From: Planoprotostelium fungivorum
Lineage: Eukaryota > Evosea > Variosea > Cavosteliida > Cavosteliaceae
NCBI GenBank assembly: GCA_003024175.1
Contig: MDYQ01000043.1
Location: forward strand, 1-64,000
Length of the DNA stretch: 64,000 nt
Direction: 5' to 3'
The notes beneath the pieces are model-generated. The model was not told the DNA's origin. It made no database searches and was given only the letters and a program-made list of their open reading frames with translations. Both the position numbers and the translations under genes were made by a program. Below, one piece after another: positions 10,580-21,808 of the stretch. Each line of letters starts with the position of its first letter. Within the stretch, counting starts at the first letter, position 1.

Positions 10580-12743
10580 ATGATGAAACTTCTCGAAACC
10601 GAGAGAGTGGTCTCGACCCCACACTCTATTCACGTCCATTATATCATCTTGGACATCTCAGACGCAGACGTTCCACCGGCTGCTCATCAGATGGCTCTCA
10701 GAAATCTCATGCAGGCCATTCGAAAGTTCTTTCACATCATGGCCATCCCAGAAGAGACGAATACTCCATGTAAATGGATGTATTCCATCCTTTTGGTTTC
10801 GAACGGTAACGCCGAGGTATGAGTCACTCGAGATCATCATCGCATCTAAATCCTCGCAGTTTATTCTGAGACCCGTGCGCTTCAATTTGGCTCAAATGGT
10901 GGGAGCTCTGGATAAGATAAGATCTCCCCCAAACAAGTCTTCCAATACCGCCAATGCAGGTGGTGTTGGTTCGTTGTAGACAGACAGAATTTCTCAAGCG
11001 GGTTCAGCTGCCGTGGCCACCCTCGAGATGGTAGCGGACCATCTTCAGACCATGCTGAAGAGAACACGTAAAGACACTATTGTGCAAGCCAAGGTGACGC
11101 ACTTCATGTCTGGCGTGGTGCACACGGGCGTGGAGGACGCAGCGTATCGCTTGGATCGAGCTCTGGAGGTGATACCCTCGATCGAATTCGTACGATCTTC
11201 CGAATCTGATGTGAATGAGGTGTTGAAAGAGGCTCGTGCGTTGCTGGATTTCGTATACATCCCTTCTTCTGTCCCAGGTGACGTCATCGAAGCGGTAACG
11301 AGAGGAGAATGTATCGCTAAATGATTTTACAGTCGAGGGCTCGAACTCTCTCATCAATACGAGCCTGGCCACGTTCAGTCTCACTCTACGTAATTGGACC
11401 AATTGCAGTATCATAAGACTCGATAACGACGAGTGAGTTTCCTTTACTCGTGATCTTCTGATCGCTGTTCAGGATTTCATTCATTGGTCTCATCAAATCA
11501 TGGCTGTACGAAGAAGAAGAGGTGAAATCTCATCGAAATCTTCCCCTCACAGTGTCCAGCTCGAATACCCAGGAGAGATCATCTTCCGTAACGGAAATGA
11601 AACGTTGACCATCTACATCAACTTGGAGAAGATGTACGTGGAAAACGTTCTGGTCAAGCAGACTACCGTGGGATCGATGACATCCAACATCTCGATCTCA
11701 CGCTCTTCAGATGTGCTCATGTCATCACACGGACATCATCTCCCGCGACACAGGTGTCCCCCCATTTCTATCGATACACATTGACTTTTATTCAGAACCA
11801 AAGTGTGAGATCACCAAACAGAAGCTGACCTCAGAGCACATGGACACTGCCTTAGATCTCCGTGGTGGAGCCGTTCGATACGTGAAGAAGGTGGAGAACA
11901 AGGGCAATCGTGTCTTCACCATCAAGAAGAGAATCAAGACGTCTTCTCTCAGCTCCGATGTCTTCATCCAGCAGGTGACGATCTCTCCCTCGGCTCGTTG
12001 TAGATCGATGATATTTCAGCCGTGGAGGGTCACGGCGATGAATCCGATGTTATTCTTGGAATTGGATGTACAAGAGGTACGACGTCACACTGATCTCCTT
12101 TCCACTCTCAACTCTTCCCTTCTCGAGAAGGTGAGACACATGATTCACCTTCCACCCTCATCACAGAGACAGGATGAAGCCCTGCTGGTGTACGCACCGT
12201 ACGTACTCGACGGCAAGTTGAGTCGTCTGCCCTTTGGACAGCAGCAACACCTCCTCTTAATTCCTTCTCATTCTTCTTCTCTCTTACTCAGGGTGGGATC
12301 ACAGCCTCCCACGTGTGATGACGTCATATCAGACCGTAGTGACGTCAGAACACGTGTTACCAGAGAAACCGGAGGTGGAGAAGTCACGTGACGTACCTCA
12401 GGCGGTCAAGGACTCCATCTACAACGTTGTAGATGCGGTGAGTGTCACGGATGTCTTCTCCTCACTCGTTGTAGATGGCCAGTGAAGAGTACAACCCCTT
12501 GGACTATGTATCTACAACGCACTCCCTCCTCGATGCGGCCTTAGAAGAGTCCAAGTCCAGTGAGGTCCTTCTCATGGACGATGAAGACATCGGCACGTCC
12601 TCCGATGACATCGTGTTCCATCGAAGTCATGGAGTGAGTGGTATAGAAGATGAGGAGGTGACGGTGTGCAGAGGGGACAGACGGTGGTGGAGAAGAGAAG
12701 TGCGAGGGGACAGAGAGGAAGGGGAAGGCCCAGGAAGAATTGA
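10580..12743 (+). CDS. Unrecognised nuclear-type protein with C-terminal AT-hook
   Basis: A multi-exon protein I cannot name. It begins MMKLLETERVV; the hydrophobic strand HVHYIILDISDAD resembles the first strand and DxS of a VWA fold, an inference only. Helical and beta-rich segments follow (VADHLQTMLKRT, SLTLRNWTNCSI, VRYVKKVENKGN). The end is acidic (LLMDDEDIGTSSDD) and finishes with RGRGRPRKN, an AT-hook that suggests DNA binding. An AATAAA lies just past the stop. Introns near 10955–10993 and 11976–12018 hold an internal CGTTGTAGA, and the intron 12438–12474 ends in CGTTGTAG. Residues KDSIYNVVDA are encoded across a perfect 18-bp palindrome (12417–12434), if that stretch is exonic. Exon joins around 12290–12400 are uncertain. 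Confidence 0.6.
12417..12434. repeat. Perfect 18-bp palindrome, here apparently coding
   Basis: ATCTACAACGTTGTAGAT read in frame gives IYNVVD in the AT-hook protein. The next intron starts 4 bases later and ends in another copy of the word at 12467. Confidence 0.75.
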
Positions 12744-12779
12744 AAGAATAAAGAGGAAGGGCAAAGAATCAAAAGGAAG

Positions 12780-12850
12780 TGCATCCGCCGGGAATCGAAC
12801 CCGGTTCGCCTGCTTGGAAGGCAGACATCATACCATTAGACCACGAATGC
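12780..12850 (-). tRNA. tRNA-Gly (TCC), second copy
   Basis: The body differs from the 7394–7464 copy at one anticodon-stem position (GCAGG instead of GCGGG). It shares the flanks TCAAAAGGAAG on one side and TGGTTGTAGAT on the other, so more than the tRNA was copied. It lies 37 bp past the stop of the AT-hook gene on the opposite strand. Confidence 0.93.
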
Positions 12851-13346
12851 TGGTTGTAGATTTCATCTGAACCGCCAGTGATCCCATGTTTTATATTACA
12901 ATAGACGTCTCTCACTCAGGAGTAACAACGGATCAGATGTCTCAGGACTTTGTTGGCTCTGGCTTCATCACGCTCGAGCACCATCAAGATGGACGATTGT
13001 GACGGTGATAGTCGGCGACAAATCATTGTAACAACCAGGATCGAGAGGAGGACAAGTCGTCCATCATAACGAGTGCTTTACACCGCTGGCTTCGATGGCC
13101 GTAGCTACAACAAGGGATCGTGCAGGGATTCAGTGAAAACAGTTTTTGTTATCAACGTGCAGTGAAAAGGAACCTAAAATCCGCGATTGCCCGATTTTCA
13201 CAAGCTGCCTCAATCACCTTTCCATCCAACTCCTTTCTCTGTTGCGCAACAAGGTGAGAAGATGAAATAGAACGTGTCGTCTGTAGCCATTCTCTCCTTT
13301 GTTTTGTCGAGTGGTGACGCGAGATCTCAGATACATACGAGAAGGA
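12851..13346. other. Intergenic, no gene seen
   Basis: About 500 bp between the tRNA and the TSG101 start. I see no coding exon with family support. It probably holds the promoters of the tRNA and of the TSG101 gene. Confidence 0.5.
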
Positions 13347-15342
13347 ATGTCAAGTAATATACAAGCGCAGACGAATGCGTTAGACACAATTCTCTATAAA
13401 TTGAGGTGGGTTTGAATTAACATCACATCCACATCTCCCACGTAATCTCGAATCAGATGTTACAAAGATCCTCCGAGAGTGCGCAGAGATGCTTTAGATT
13501 GTATATCCCGCTATCCTTCACTCGTTCCTCAGTCATCAGGTAATTCCACCTCATCAATCATTTTCATCCAACGACCATCTCAGCTGCTCCCAATTCACCA
13601 CCCAATTCTGGCTCCGTTTTATCGCTCTCTGGAACAGTTCCTATCACATACGCGAGAAACAACTACAACATACCCGTCGTCATTTGGATCACAGAATCTT
13701 ATCCGTTCGGCCCTGCGTCCGTCTGGGTGACTCCCACTGCAGACATGGTCATCAAGGTGAGCCATCTCATCGCTCCCACGTTCAATTAACGTGGATGCAG
13801 CCACGTCACAAGCACGTAGACAGTCAAGGTATCGTCTATCTCCCTTATCTCTCCTCTTGGAACGCAAACACTTGCAACATAATCTCCCTCGTAGAGGTGA
13901 GGCCGCCGGCGCGTTGTAGATTGACCGAATCAGGTCATGATCGTCGTCTTTTCACAGGATCCACCCGTCAGATCTACCACCGCGAGACCTCAGCAGCCCG
14001 CCGCTCAACCCACACAGACGCCAAATTACGCGACTACCAACGCTTATCCACCCAAGCTCAATACATCAGGTGAGTCTGCTCTATATATAGATCACGTACC
14101 GAGGTAACGACCCCGGAGGTAATGGAGGCTATTCGAACGGTTCGAATTCGTTCTTGGGGAACAGTTACCCTCCCGCTCCCGCCAATGGTAACGGTGCACC
14201 GTACAACAGCGGATACCCCAACAGCTACGTTGGCTATCCAAATCAACCCAATCGTCCGGAGCCCTCTCTGGCCGGCTCATACGGTAGCGTCCTGCCCAAT
14301 CAAGGTGACACTTTTGGCGGGAAATCTTTCGCTGAAATGTGTCAGGGTATGTTGCCCCCAGTAACAACGGATACAGTGGCTACACGTCACCCGTAGGGAA
14401 TTCAGCTTATCAAAACAATGGTAACGGTCCTTCACCTCAAAATCTGTCGAATTCAAACCCCAACTTATCCAATTCGTACTCGAACGGATACCCTTCCCAA
14501 GCTTATCCCCCCAACAACGGCAACAGCTACAGTGAGTTCGACATGTAGAACCCTTGAATGACGTCACGTCAGACTACAACCCGTCGAGTAGCTCGTACAG
14601 TCAAGGAGAATTCCCACCACAACAACCACCGTACACCCAACCCCCCAACTACAACGCGCCATCCCCTCAACCCTCTCGAACGAATTTCTACGCCACGTCC
14701 CAAACGGGAGAGGCAGGAAATCGCCGAGAGACGTTGGAGAACCTCACTCTGAAGACACAGGGACGCCTTCACGAGTTCTACACTCAGACGACAAAGGAGA
14801 TCGATGGACTCATACAAGGGACAGACGAAGATCTAAAAGGACACGAGCAGAGGAAGAGGATGAGCTACGATAAGATGGTGGGAGATCGTGACTCGTTGTA
14901 GACTGAGGGGGGTAGGCTGAGATGGACCGCGAGATTATGAATTTGAACAAGCAGATGGAAGATGTGGACCGTTGGCTGGCCGCGAACAACCACAGCGAGG
15001 GTATAGACATCGACACCATCACGGACTTCCAAGATCCTCTCCTCAAGCAGTGAGCATCTCATCCTCTTCACCGTCTCATCGTCTCCTCCATCTCATCATC
15101 TCGAAAGGTTGTTGGACCATGTGACAGACGATTCGACTTTAGAGGATCTCATGTATAACTTGGAGAAGGCTCTCTACAGAGGGACCATCGAAATCGACAC
15201 TTGCCTCAAGCAAGTGAGACTCTTGGCCGTAGAACAGTGCAGCCACCGTGCTCTAATCAAGAAGATCCAAGACAGAAGGTAAACATCTTTCCGCTTCTTA
15301 CGTTTACAAGTTTACAGGATGGCGGCCAATGGACAGAAATGA
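13347..15342 (+). CDS. vps23: ESCRT-I subunit TSG101/Vps23
   Basis: Binds ubiquitinated cargo and late-domain motifs and helps form multivesicular bodies. The UEV domain is clear: VPITYARNNYNIPVVIWIT, YPFGPASVWVTPT, then VYLPYLSSW. A long disordered Pro/Gln/Asn/Ser/Tyr-rich linker (about 13960–14690) precedes the stalk coiled coil (ENLTLKTQGRLHEFY). The C-terminal steadiness box has EDLMYNLEKALYRGTI, then LKQVRLLAVEQ and RALIKKIQDR. Introns near 13895–13931 and 14876–14914 carry an internal CGTTGTAGA; one near 14530–14573 ends TGACGTCACGTCAG. AATAAA follows the stop within 10 bp. Confidence 0.92.
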
Positions 15343-15808
15343 AATGAATAAAGACACTCGTGTGGAAAGATGTCGGCTGTTTCCGCGCAGATGTACCCGT
15401 GGAAACTCGACATCTCCTCTTCACATCTCCTCACGACACCGACACCTCACCTCATTCCATCGATAGAGGACGATCTCTCACCTCCGTCCTCCCTCACCAC
15501 AACACGATGAGTCCACACATCCAGCCACAAGATCTTGAGGGTGAAACGATTGCGCTCGTAGATTTCATCGGTTGGTCTGTCAATTTGGCGGTTCCAAGTG
15601 AAATCTCTTAACACGGGTGACAAGCAGGGCGAAGTTGTCTACATTTCCGATACAAAGGTATGAGGCACACGCCAGCAAGGGAGTTTTCCTCGAGTTTACA
15701 CGGTGCGTCTGAAGCTTGAATCCACTGCAAGAACACTTCTTCACGCGCACCCTTCGCACAACCCACACGCTACTCACGTCAACCCTAACGCTTCAACACT
15801 AGTTAATA
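15343..15808. other. Intergenic, probably the 5' region of the next gene
   Basis: A plus-strand open frame at 15360–15611 has no recognisable domain and low-complexity His/Ser/Thr content. I do not call it a gene. It might hold a non-coding first exon of the membrane protein that starts at 15809. Confidence 0.4.
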
Positions 15809-16362
15809 TGAACACCTCCATCACAAAGTCTACCACCGCCACCGGAACCGGTGTCTCCAGAGGAACTGGAGATGTATGGCACCCATACGTGAACGACCCC
15901 TCTTATGGACAGAGAATCCTCGAGGTCGTCTCCTACCTGATTATCATCGCCTCCATTCCCGCCTTCTTGGGAGGAGTCTACTCTTGCTTCGTCATGGCCT
16001 ACGGAGCTGCTCTCGGTCTCCTCGGCATGCACGCCTGGACCAGAAGACATTCTCTCATTTTCATCCTCTCTGCCGCCGTCTTTGGCGTCTACCTGGTGGT
16101 CGTTATCATCCTCAACGCCGTCAGAAGAGTCTCCACTGTTGTCCCCAACTATGAGCCCACCACCGTCGGAGGAATCGACTACGGAACTGGACAGTTCAAC
16201 GGATCTAGAATCTTCACCTACATCGACCACGGAATCCTCATCTTCTTGACCGCCTTCGCCTTCTTTGTCGCCATCAAGGTTGCCGGAGAGAGAAGACCCG
16301 AGCCAGGAACTCTCGTCCACCAGACTGTCACATCTTCCACCTCCGTGCCCCAGTCTGTCTAA
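15809..16362 (+). CDS. Small multi-pass membrane protein
   Basis: An intronless 184-residue protein, which is unusual in this window. After a Ser/Thr-rich N-terminus there are hydrophobic segments at about residues 36–56, 62–76, 88–108 and 140–160, so three or four membrane spans. The end is a Ser/Thr tail, TSSTSVPQSV. A short Tyr/Gly-rich loop (NYEPTTVGGIDYGTG) precedes the last span. I do not recognise the family. The regular use of CTC, ATC and GGA codons suggests strong expression, which is an inference. Confidence 0.75.
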
Positions 16363-16647
16363 GATTTTGGATAAACTAAATTATAGTGTTTTCATCGTCT
16401 CATCTTTGTCTCTCTGTGACACGAACAATCTCACGGCTACAGATCGAGAGATAAAGTCGAGTCATCTATTACAGAAGAGAGAGAAACATCGTATAGGGTG
16501 AAGAAGGTAAGATGATGTTCTACAGGTGTGCTTGGGGCTGTGGTAGTGAATTTACGAAGGAAAATGCTCTCGCTATTTTAATCACACGGTCCTACCAGCT
16601 CACAGCCTCGATCGCTCACACACACAAGAGTCGTCCAGAGATAGATA

Positions 16648-18137
16648 ATGGGTTGTGGGGCCTCGTTGCAGTCACCCGGACGTGAGTCGAGGACATCATC
16701 ATCCTCTATGACATCTCACCACATCTTCAACATGTCTTTCGATTCAAAAACCGTCCATCCGTCAAAGAGGCTGATTCCATTTCGACGTTCTATTACTGTC
16801 TTCCACTCCAAATCAGATGATTCAATGACATTATCGATAGAATCCGGTCTCCCTACAAGGATTCTGGGAAGAAATGGACCTAGAGTCTCTGCCATTGGAC
16901 TGGGCTGCATGGGCATGTCTGAATTTTATGGAACCCCCAATCTGGCAGACTGTCTCGCCACCCTCAGAAAGGCCAGCGATCTCGGCTGCACCTTCTGGGA
17001 TACTGCCGTGCGTGACACCGAGAACATCATCATCGATCTCGAGCTCACCCTCCACAGGATGTTTACGGCAACGGACACAACGAGAGTCTGCTGGGTGAGG
17101 CCATACGAATGTGTGGGCGAGAGAAGATCTTCATCTGTACGAAATTCGGATACGATCGAGAGCGGGGCGTCATCGATGGCTCACCAACCTACGTCAAGAG
17201 GTCTTGTCACAAGAGTCTACAACGATTGCAATTGGAATGCATCGATTTGTACTACCAGAATCGCGTCGATCACAATACGTGAGTGACTGTCGACGGAGAC
17301 ATTTCTGAGAAGATTCAGGCCGATCGAAGAGACGGTGAGAGCTATGGCAGAGCTAGTGAAGGAGGGAAAAGTCAAGTACATCGGACTCTCCGAGGTGAAG
17401 GCCGTCGCAGTTCGATGCGTAACGTACGCAAGGTATCGGCAGAGACGTTGCGTAGAGCCCACAAGATTCACCCCATCTCCGCTTTACAGGTGGAATACAG
17501 TCCGTGGTCGAGAGACATAGAGAACAACGGCGTCCTACAGACATGTAGAGAGCTCGGGGTGGCCGTCGTTGCCTATTCTCCGTTGGGTAGAGGTTTTTTC
17601 ACGGGTGAGATCTCTTCAAAGTCTTATTGGAAGGTGTGACGTGCCGCAGGTACCATTCGATATCCTCCATCGTTCGAGGAGAGTGACTATCGGAGGGCTT
17701 TACCTCGTTTCGATCCCATCAACCTGCCGTTCAACTTGAACGAGATCTATCGAGAGGTGAAGAATTGGTCGGAAGACTTGGACATGACCCCAGCTCAACT
17801 GTGCCTCGCTTGGCTCCTCTCAAAAGTGAGTCGAGAAGTGATGATTACAATCAATCCATCGATCGGCGTGTGTTCATGAACGTCGATCTCACAAACATCA
17901 CATCACATCACCACACCGTCCCATCGCGACGAAGATACAGAAGTTGAGAGATCGCAGGGACCTGATATCATCCCAATACCTGGGTGTAGGAACAAGAAGA
18001 GACTGAAAGAGAACCTGAAGGCCGTCAAGTCACCCATGACAAGAGAGACCTCAGACAAACTCAGCGACACTCTGAAGAAGTGCAGGATCTTTGGTGAGCG
18101 ATACGAGCAGTGGGCCCTGGCTACCATCGACAAATAA
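16648..18137 (+). CDS. Aldo-keto reductase (AKR)
   Basis: An NADPH-dependent reductase with a TIM barrel. The catalytic set is visible: Asp and Tyr in DTADVYGNG, Lys in FICTKFGY, His in YQNRVDHN. The cofactor end has [19 protein letters not shown]. The order [12 protein letters not shown], then [15 protein letters not shown] and [10 protein letters not shown], resembles the AKR13/pyridoxal-reductase-like group of fungi and plants. There are at least six introns, one of about 130 nt near 17830–17960. The first ATG reads MGCGAS, which would be a myristoylation/palmitoylation signal, but family members usually start nearer MTLSIESG (about 16830). The true start is therefore open. Confidence 0.85.
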
Positions 18138-18185
18138 ATTGTACAAGTTGAACGTTTCAAGTTGGAAGGAGATATCTTTGCAGAG

Positions 18186-18661
18186 ATGTCTCTGTTTCGA
18201 GCCTTTTTCCGTTTTGGGGAGCATCTTTCCATCAGACCAGATGCCGATAGGTGAGATCATCTGGACATTATCCCTCTCTTTCCATTCTCCCCTGCTTTAT
18301 AGTCAAATTACAGACGCTGCTCTTGTGCATGCGTCTGTGCCAGAAGAAGCAGACATAAAACCTTCCCCAATTAGCTCTCTTCATCGACGTCATAGTTCGT
18401 TGAAGAGGTTATAGAGGATGATATTCTATATTCTTATCAATAGAAATACTGATATTGATCAGGTGCCTCGAGGATTCATGCCACCTTCGAAACGAACAAT
18501 AAAAAGAAATATGAAACAAGTTCCTCAACGCTAACGCAGATAGAAGAGGAATACAAGCTTTAGATTCTATACATGATGATCTATTCCGTAATTCGTCGAC
18601 GGTTGTGATGTTCATCTTCCAGCGCTTGGAAGGTTCCATCTCTACTGTCTGTTCTCTCTAA
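18186..18661 (+). CDS. Possible small multi-exon gene, unknown
   Basis: An ATG at 18186 begins MSLFRAFFRFGEHL, followed by a plausible intron to about 18301, an exon reading TDAALVHASVPEEAD, and a last open exon from about 18508 to the TAA at 18659–18661 (LDSIHDDLFRN, then FIFQRLEGSIS). The middle joins are uncertain and no domain is recognised. Its stop would overlap the stop of the opposite gene by two bases. Confidence 0.3.
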
Positions 18662-19152
18662 CGTGAGCACTGTACTGCAATGGGTGTGGACTGCGATACC
18701 TCCTCGTTCATCTTCGTGAGATCATCCTCTTCCGAGGTCGACAAGTCCATTGGGTCCTGTTGCCACTTGATCCTCTTTCTATCCTTAGCCATCTTCCTGA
18801 CCTTCTCGAATGTGCCTTGTCTCTTCAAAATGGAGGGCGAAATGGACTCCTGGGGTGATTGTTCGCTCAGGAGGGCTTCTGGGAGGGCTGAAGGCGACCT
18901 GACTTCTATCTGGACCTCTGACGGCAACTGTTTCGGGCTCTGAACCATTGGGGAAAGCATCGGGCTTCCCCTCTCCTTCTTCAGTAGCATCTTGTTGTGC
19001 TCGCGGATGGTCTGCATGGACTGCTCAAAGCTATCTCCCCCAGCATGATTAAGAGAGGGTCTCAGATGTATGCGAGATTGGCCGTCCAGTCCCTTCTCTT
19101 TGAGAAAGCTGCTGAGAGCGGTAGATACGTCAAATGGTGAGGCGGTCATCAT
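18658..19152 (-). CDS. Uncharacterised disordered protein
   Basis: A single 164-residue open frame, mostly polar, with Ser-Pro pairs (SPMLSPMVQSPKQ, EQSPQESISPS) that look like proline-directed phosphorylation sites. A basic patch (KVRKMAKDRKRIKW) resembles a nuclear signal. The start MTASPFDVSTALSSF is helical. Family not recognised. It is intronless and convergent with the possible gene at 18186–18661. Confidence 0.55.
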   Translation of the reverse strand: MMTASPFDVSTALSSFLKEKGLDGQSRIHLRPSLNHAGGDSFEQSMQTIREHNKMLLKKERGSPMLSPMVQSPKQLPSEVQIEVRSPSALPEALLSEQSPQESISPSILKRQGTFEKVRKMAKDRKRIKWQQDPMDLSTSEEDDLTKMNEEVSQSTPIAVQCSR

Positions 19153-19638
19153 GAGCTCCTCTCTCTATATATCAAAGAAACGGTGGTCTATCAAGACGTC
19201 TTGCTGTTGATTGAATTCTATCTCTAAATGAATGAATGTATCAACGCGGAAGAGTAGGAAGAGAGGAGGCGTTTCCACACGAGATTCCCAGCGTTCACGC
19301 GTCGTGTCTTTTTTTTGTGTACTTTGCCGCAGAAAACTCACAAAGGATTGTCTATACGCTGCGACCGTCTTCGATAGAGCTCGCGAGCAGCGTGTTATTC
19401 TCTGGATTCGACGATAGCGCACAGCCATCCTCTATAGATCGGTGGCGTGAGCGGTCAACGCGGGCATATACTACCTTCCAGTTTTCGCAGATTTCTATTA
19501 CCCGCTGTCAGATGTAATTTTAAAGTCTCACAGTTGCCTTGGGTATATTCCTCGTTCTGGGAGACGGTTGCCTAGGAGAAGTTGATCTTTCGCATGAGAG
19601 GAACAATATCATCATCAGATGTAGCCAGCTCTTCGAGT
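19153..19638. other. Intergenic
   Basis: This holds the promoter of the disordered protein and the 3' region of the DHHC gene. Overlapping frames on both strands lack any family match and are not called. Confidence 0.45.
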
Positions 19639-21129
19639 TTATACAAGTAATCGGTTCCTCTCTTGTTCTTCGGCTGTTTGGACTTTCTCTCTCGTCTCGA
19701 AGAACATGCCGTCGCCGCGATTCGTTGTGACGGGGAGGAACCATAGGAGGGGATTCGTCCCAAAGACACTCGTCCAATTCTTCCAGGCACCGACGTCGTA
19801 GACGTTATAGTCCTTCGTCTCTCTCACGCTCTCCACCTGATGGACATTTAGACATGACAGATCTGTGATATCGTGTGTGATGGATGACGATTCGTACCTC
19901 GTATTGTTCTCCTTCGGGGCCTTGGCGTCTTCTCAGCCTTCTCCTCCTCTTCTCGAAAGTCTCGATGGTTGTCTGATTGACGAGCAGAAGCCTCACGTGG
20001 GTCCCCGCAAAGATGGCCATTCCAAAGGAGAAGATGCACATGGCGATGAACAATGCAGGTATCTATCATCAGCCATCAGCCATCATATCCATCTCATCTT
20101 CATCACGAGAACGAGCACGTCTATGTGAACACGATCCCGACATCGAGTCGATCATGAAAGAGGATGCACACCTGAAAGCTTCTGCCATGAGTCGATATCG
20201 TTCCGAGATTATTTAGAAGCCAAGAGAAAGAGGTCACCACAATGAAGATCCCCGTTAGAGCGATGTATAGGAGAAACAAGAAGAAGAACTGAGACCATCA
20301 TCATGATGCGATCGTGAAGACATGACCCACCTTGTGATTGTTCCAACCGACACAGTTGTTGACCCAGGGACAGTGATGCTGACTACGTCAGTAGTTTCCA
20401 TCGAAATTTCACTCACATCCATCTTCCTCACGCATTTTTGGCAGGCAGAGCAGTGGTGAGTTCGATCTACAACGCGTCAGGTAAATTTCACGACAAATGA
20501 TTTCTCTTCTTTTCTCACCTGGTTTATAATTCTGACACTTGACGCACTGTCTAGACCCTTCTCCATCTGATTTACGTTCTGCTGCCCTCTATAAACTTTC
20601 AGCACGATCACTCGAACTCATCATGGCTCACGCTGGGTTCGAAGCTGCGAGGAACAGACCCGGCGTCCGTCATAACCACTCGGTAATAAGAGGCCAAGAG
20701 GAGAACGAAGAAGAAGTGAAAGAAGATGAGTAAGAAGATGCGGAGTGCGATGTAAGCTGCGGATGGGGGTGGTGGATGGACGAGTGGTCCATCGTAGGTA
20801 GGTGAAGGAGATTGGACCGCTCGTTCGACTTCGTGGACGACCGTCGCGGCTGTGATTAATGGTTGGGGTGATGTCGATGTGATTAGATGTTCACCGGCGG
20901 TGGAGTTTGCTGAGGCAGGTTGGATCCAGAAGACCTGGAAGAGAAGTCAATGGTGACACGGGTGAAGATGTCGAACGACTGCACGATGGATGGAATCGGA
21001 TATCAGATCACATACCTCGCCGTAATAGATGCAGGGGATAGTTAATTCAAAAACGTAGACGTAATATGACCAAGAGACTATGGCCAAAACAAAAGCGACA
21101 GGCAGCCATCGAAGGCATAACTTACTCAT
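19639..21129 (-). CDS. DHHC palmitoyltransferase
   Basis: A membrane enzyme that S-acylates proteins. It starts with a span (VAFVLAIVSWSYYVYVF) and has a second (LLIFFHFFFVLLLASYY). The zinc-finger core reads KCQNYKPDRTHHCSACQK, then DHHCPWVNNCVGWNNHK. Two more spans follow, then the TTxE motif (TTIE) and VYDVGAWKNWTSVFG, WFLPV and NRGDGMFF, which match the C-terminal part of ZDHHC2/20-like enzymes. The intron splitting the core ends CTGACGCGTTGTAG at 20467 and includes GTGAAATTTAC. Several later introns are longer. An upstream Lys-rich stretch is in frame, so the true start may be further upstream. Confidence 0.85.
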
Positions 21130-21808
21130 CTTATCCTTTTTCTTCTTTTTCTGTTTTTTTGGATATCTTCGATGTATCCAGTTATCGTCTGAATAACGAA
21201 TGTCTGAGGAAAATCATCCATTATCGAATGTTGCAGAGGAGATTCAAATTCACTCACCCTCTTCCTCTGTTTCTGGCGTTGCTTGAACTTCAGAATTCGA
21301 GGCGTAGAGATGTTTGTTCGAAGTTCTGACAAAAGATGAGAAGAAGAACAGCAAAGCTCAAAAGTCCTTTGTGTCACATAACGCACCTAGGGGAGATGAT
21401 GCTCGGCGATGGATCTTCTTCCTCCTGAACCAGTTCTAACTCTACGCTCTCCGGTAATGCCTCTGTCTCGTTCTTTTGCTCTATGTGACTCAGGCTCATG
21501 AGAGTGAACGTCTCGTCTGTCGTCAAGTCAGGTCGTAGAACAGACAGTCGCGTCTTTCGCTCACCGCGAGAGTCGGTCCCAATGTATGACCTCTGATTCT
21601 GCCACAGATGAGAGGAAATTGCGTTCTACAATGAATACAAACGCAAATGGAGACCCGAGGCGTTCTCACGGCCAACAGAACATCCACGATTCAATCTCGA
21701 AAGGAGATGAATAGATGAGAGGATGAATTGTGAGCGAGTCGATTGAAAAAGATGAGGGGATAGATGACATTGATGGATGAATGAACGGAGGTGATGTGAT
21801 TTTATCTG
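21130..21808. other. Upstream exons of the DHHC gene, or a small separate gene
   Basis: The minus strand carries an acidic open stretch (about 21410–21530: DETFTLMSLSHIEQ, then LELVQEEEDPSPSII) bounded by good splice sites, followed by a Lys-rich run before the ATG at 21129. It may be the cytosolic N-terminus of the DHHC enzyme. I could not join the frames cleanly. Confidence 0.35.

Noticed and set aside
10580-11330. Assignment of the AT-hook protein to Integrator subunit 13 or Treslin
   Set aside because: Only a vague VWA-like start supports either; later segments did not line up with what I recall of those families.
15360-15611. Open frame of 83 codons on the plus strand
   Set aside because: Low-complexity composition, no domain and no splice or start support; more likely leader or spacer sequence.
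15799-16320. Long minus-strand frame rich in Asp, Ser and Gly
   Set aside because: Exact shadow of the multi-pass membrane protein on the other strand; acidic repeats reflect its codon use.
19165-19517. Overlapping frames on both strands between two minus-strand genes
   Set aside because: They overlap each other in different frames and no part resembles a family; typical chance frames in Arg-rich DNA.
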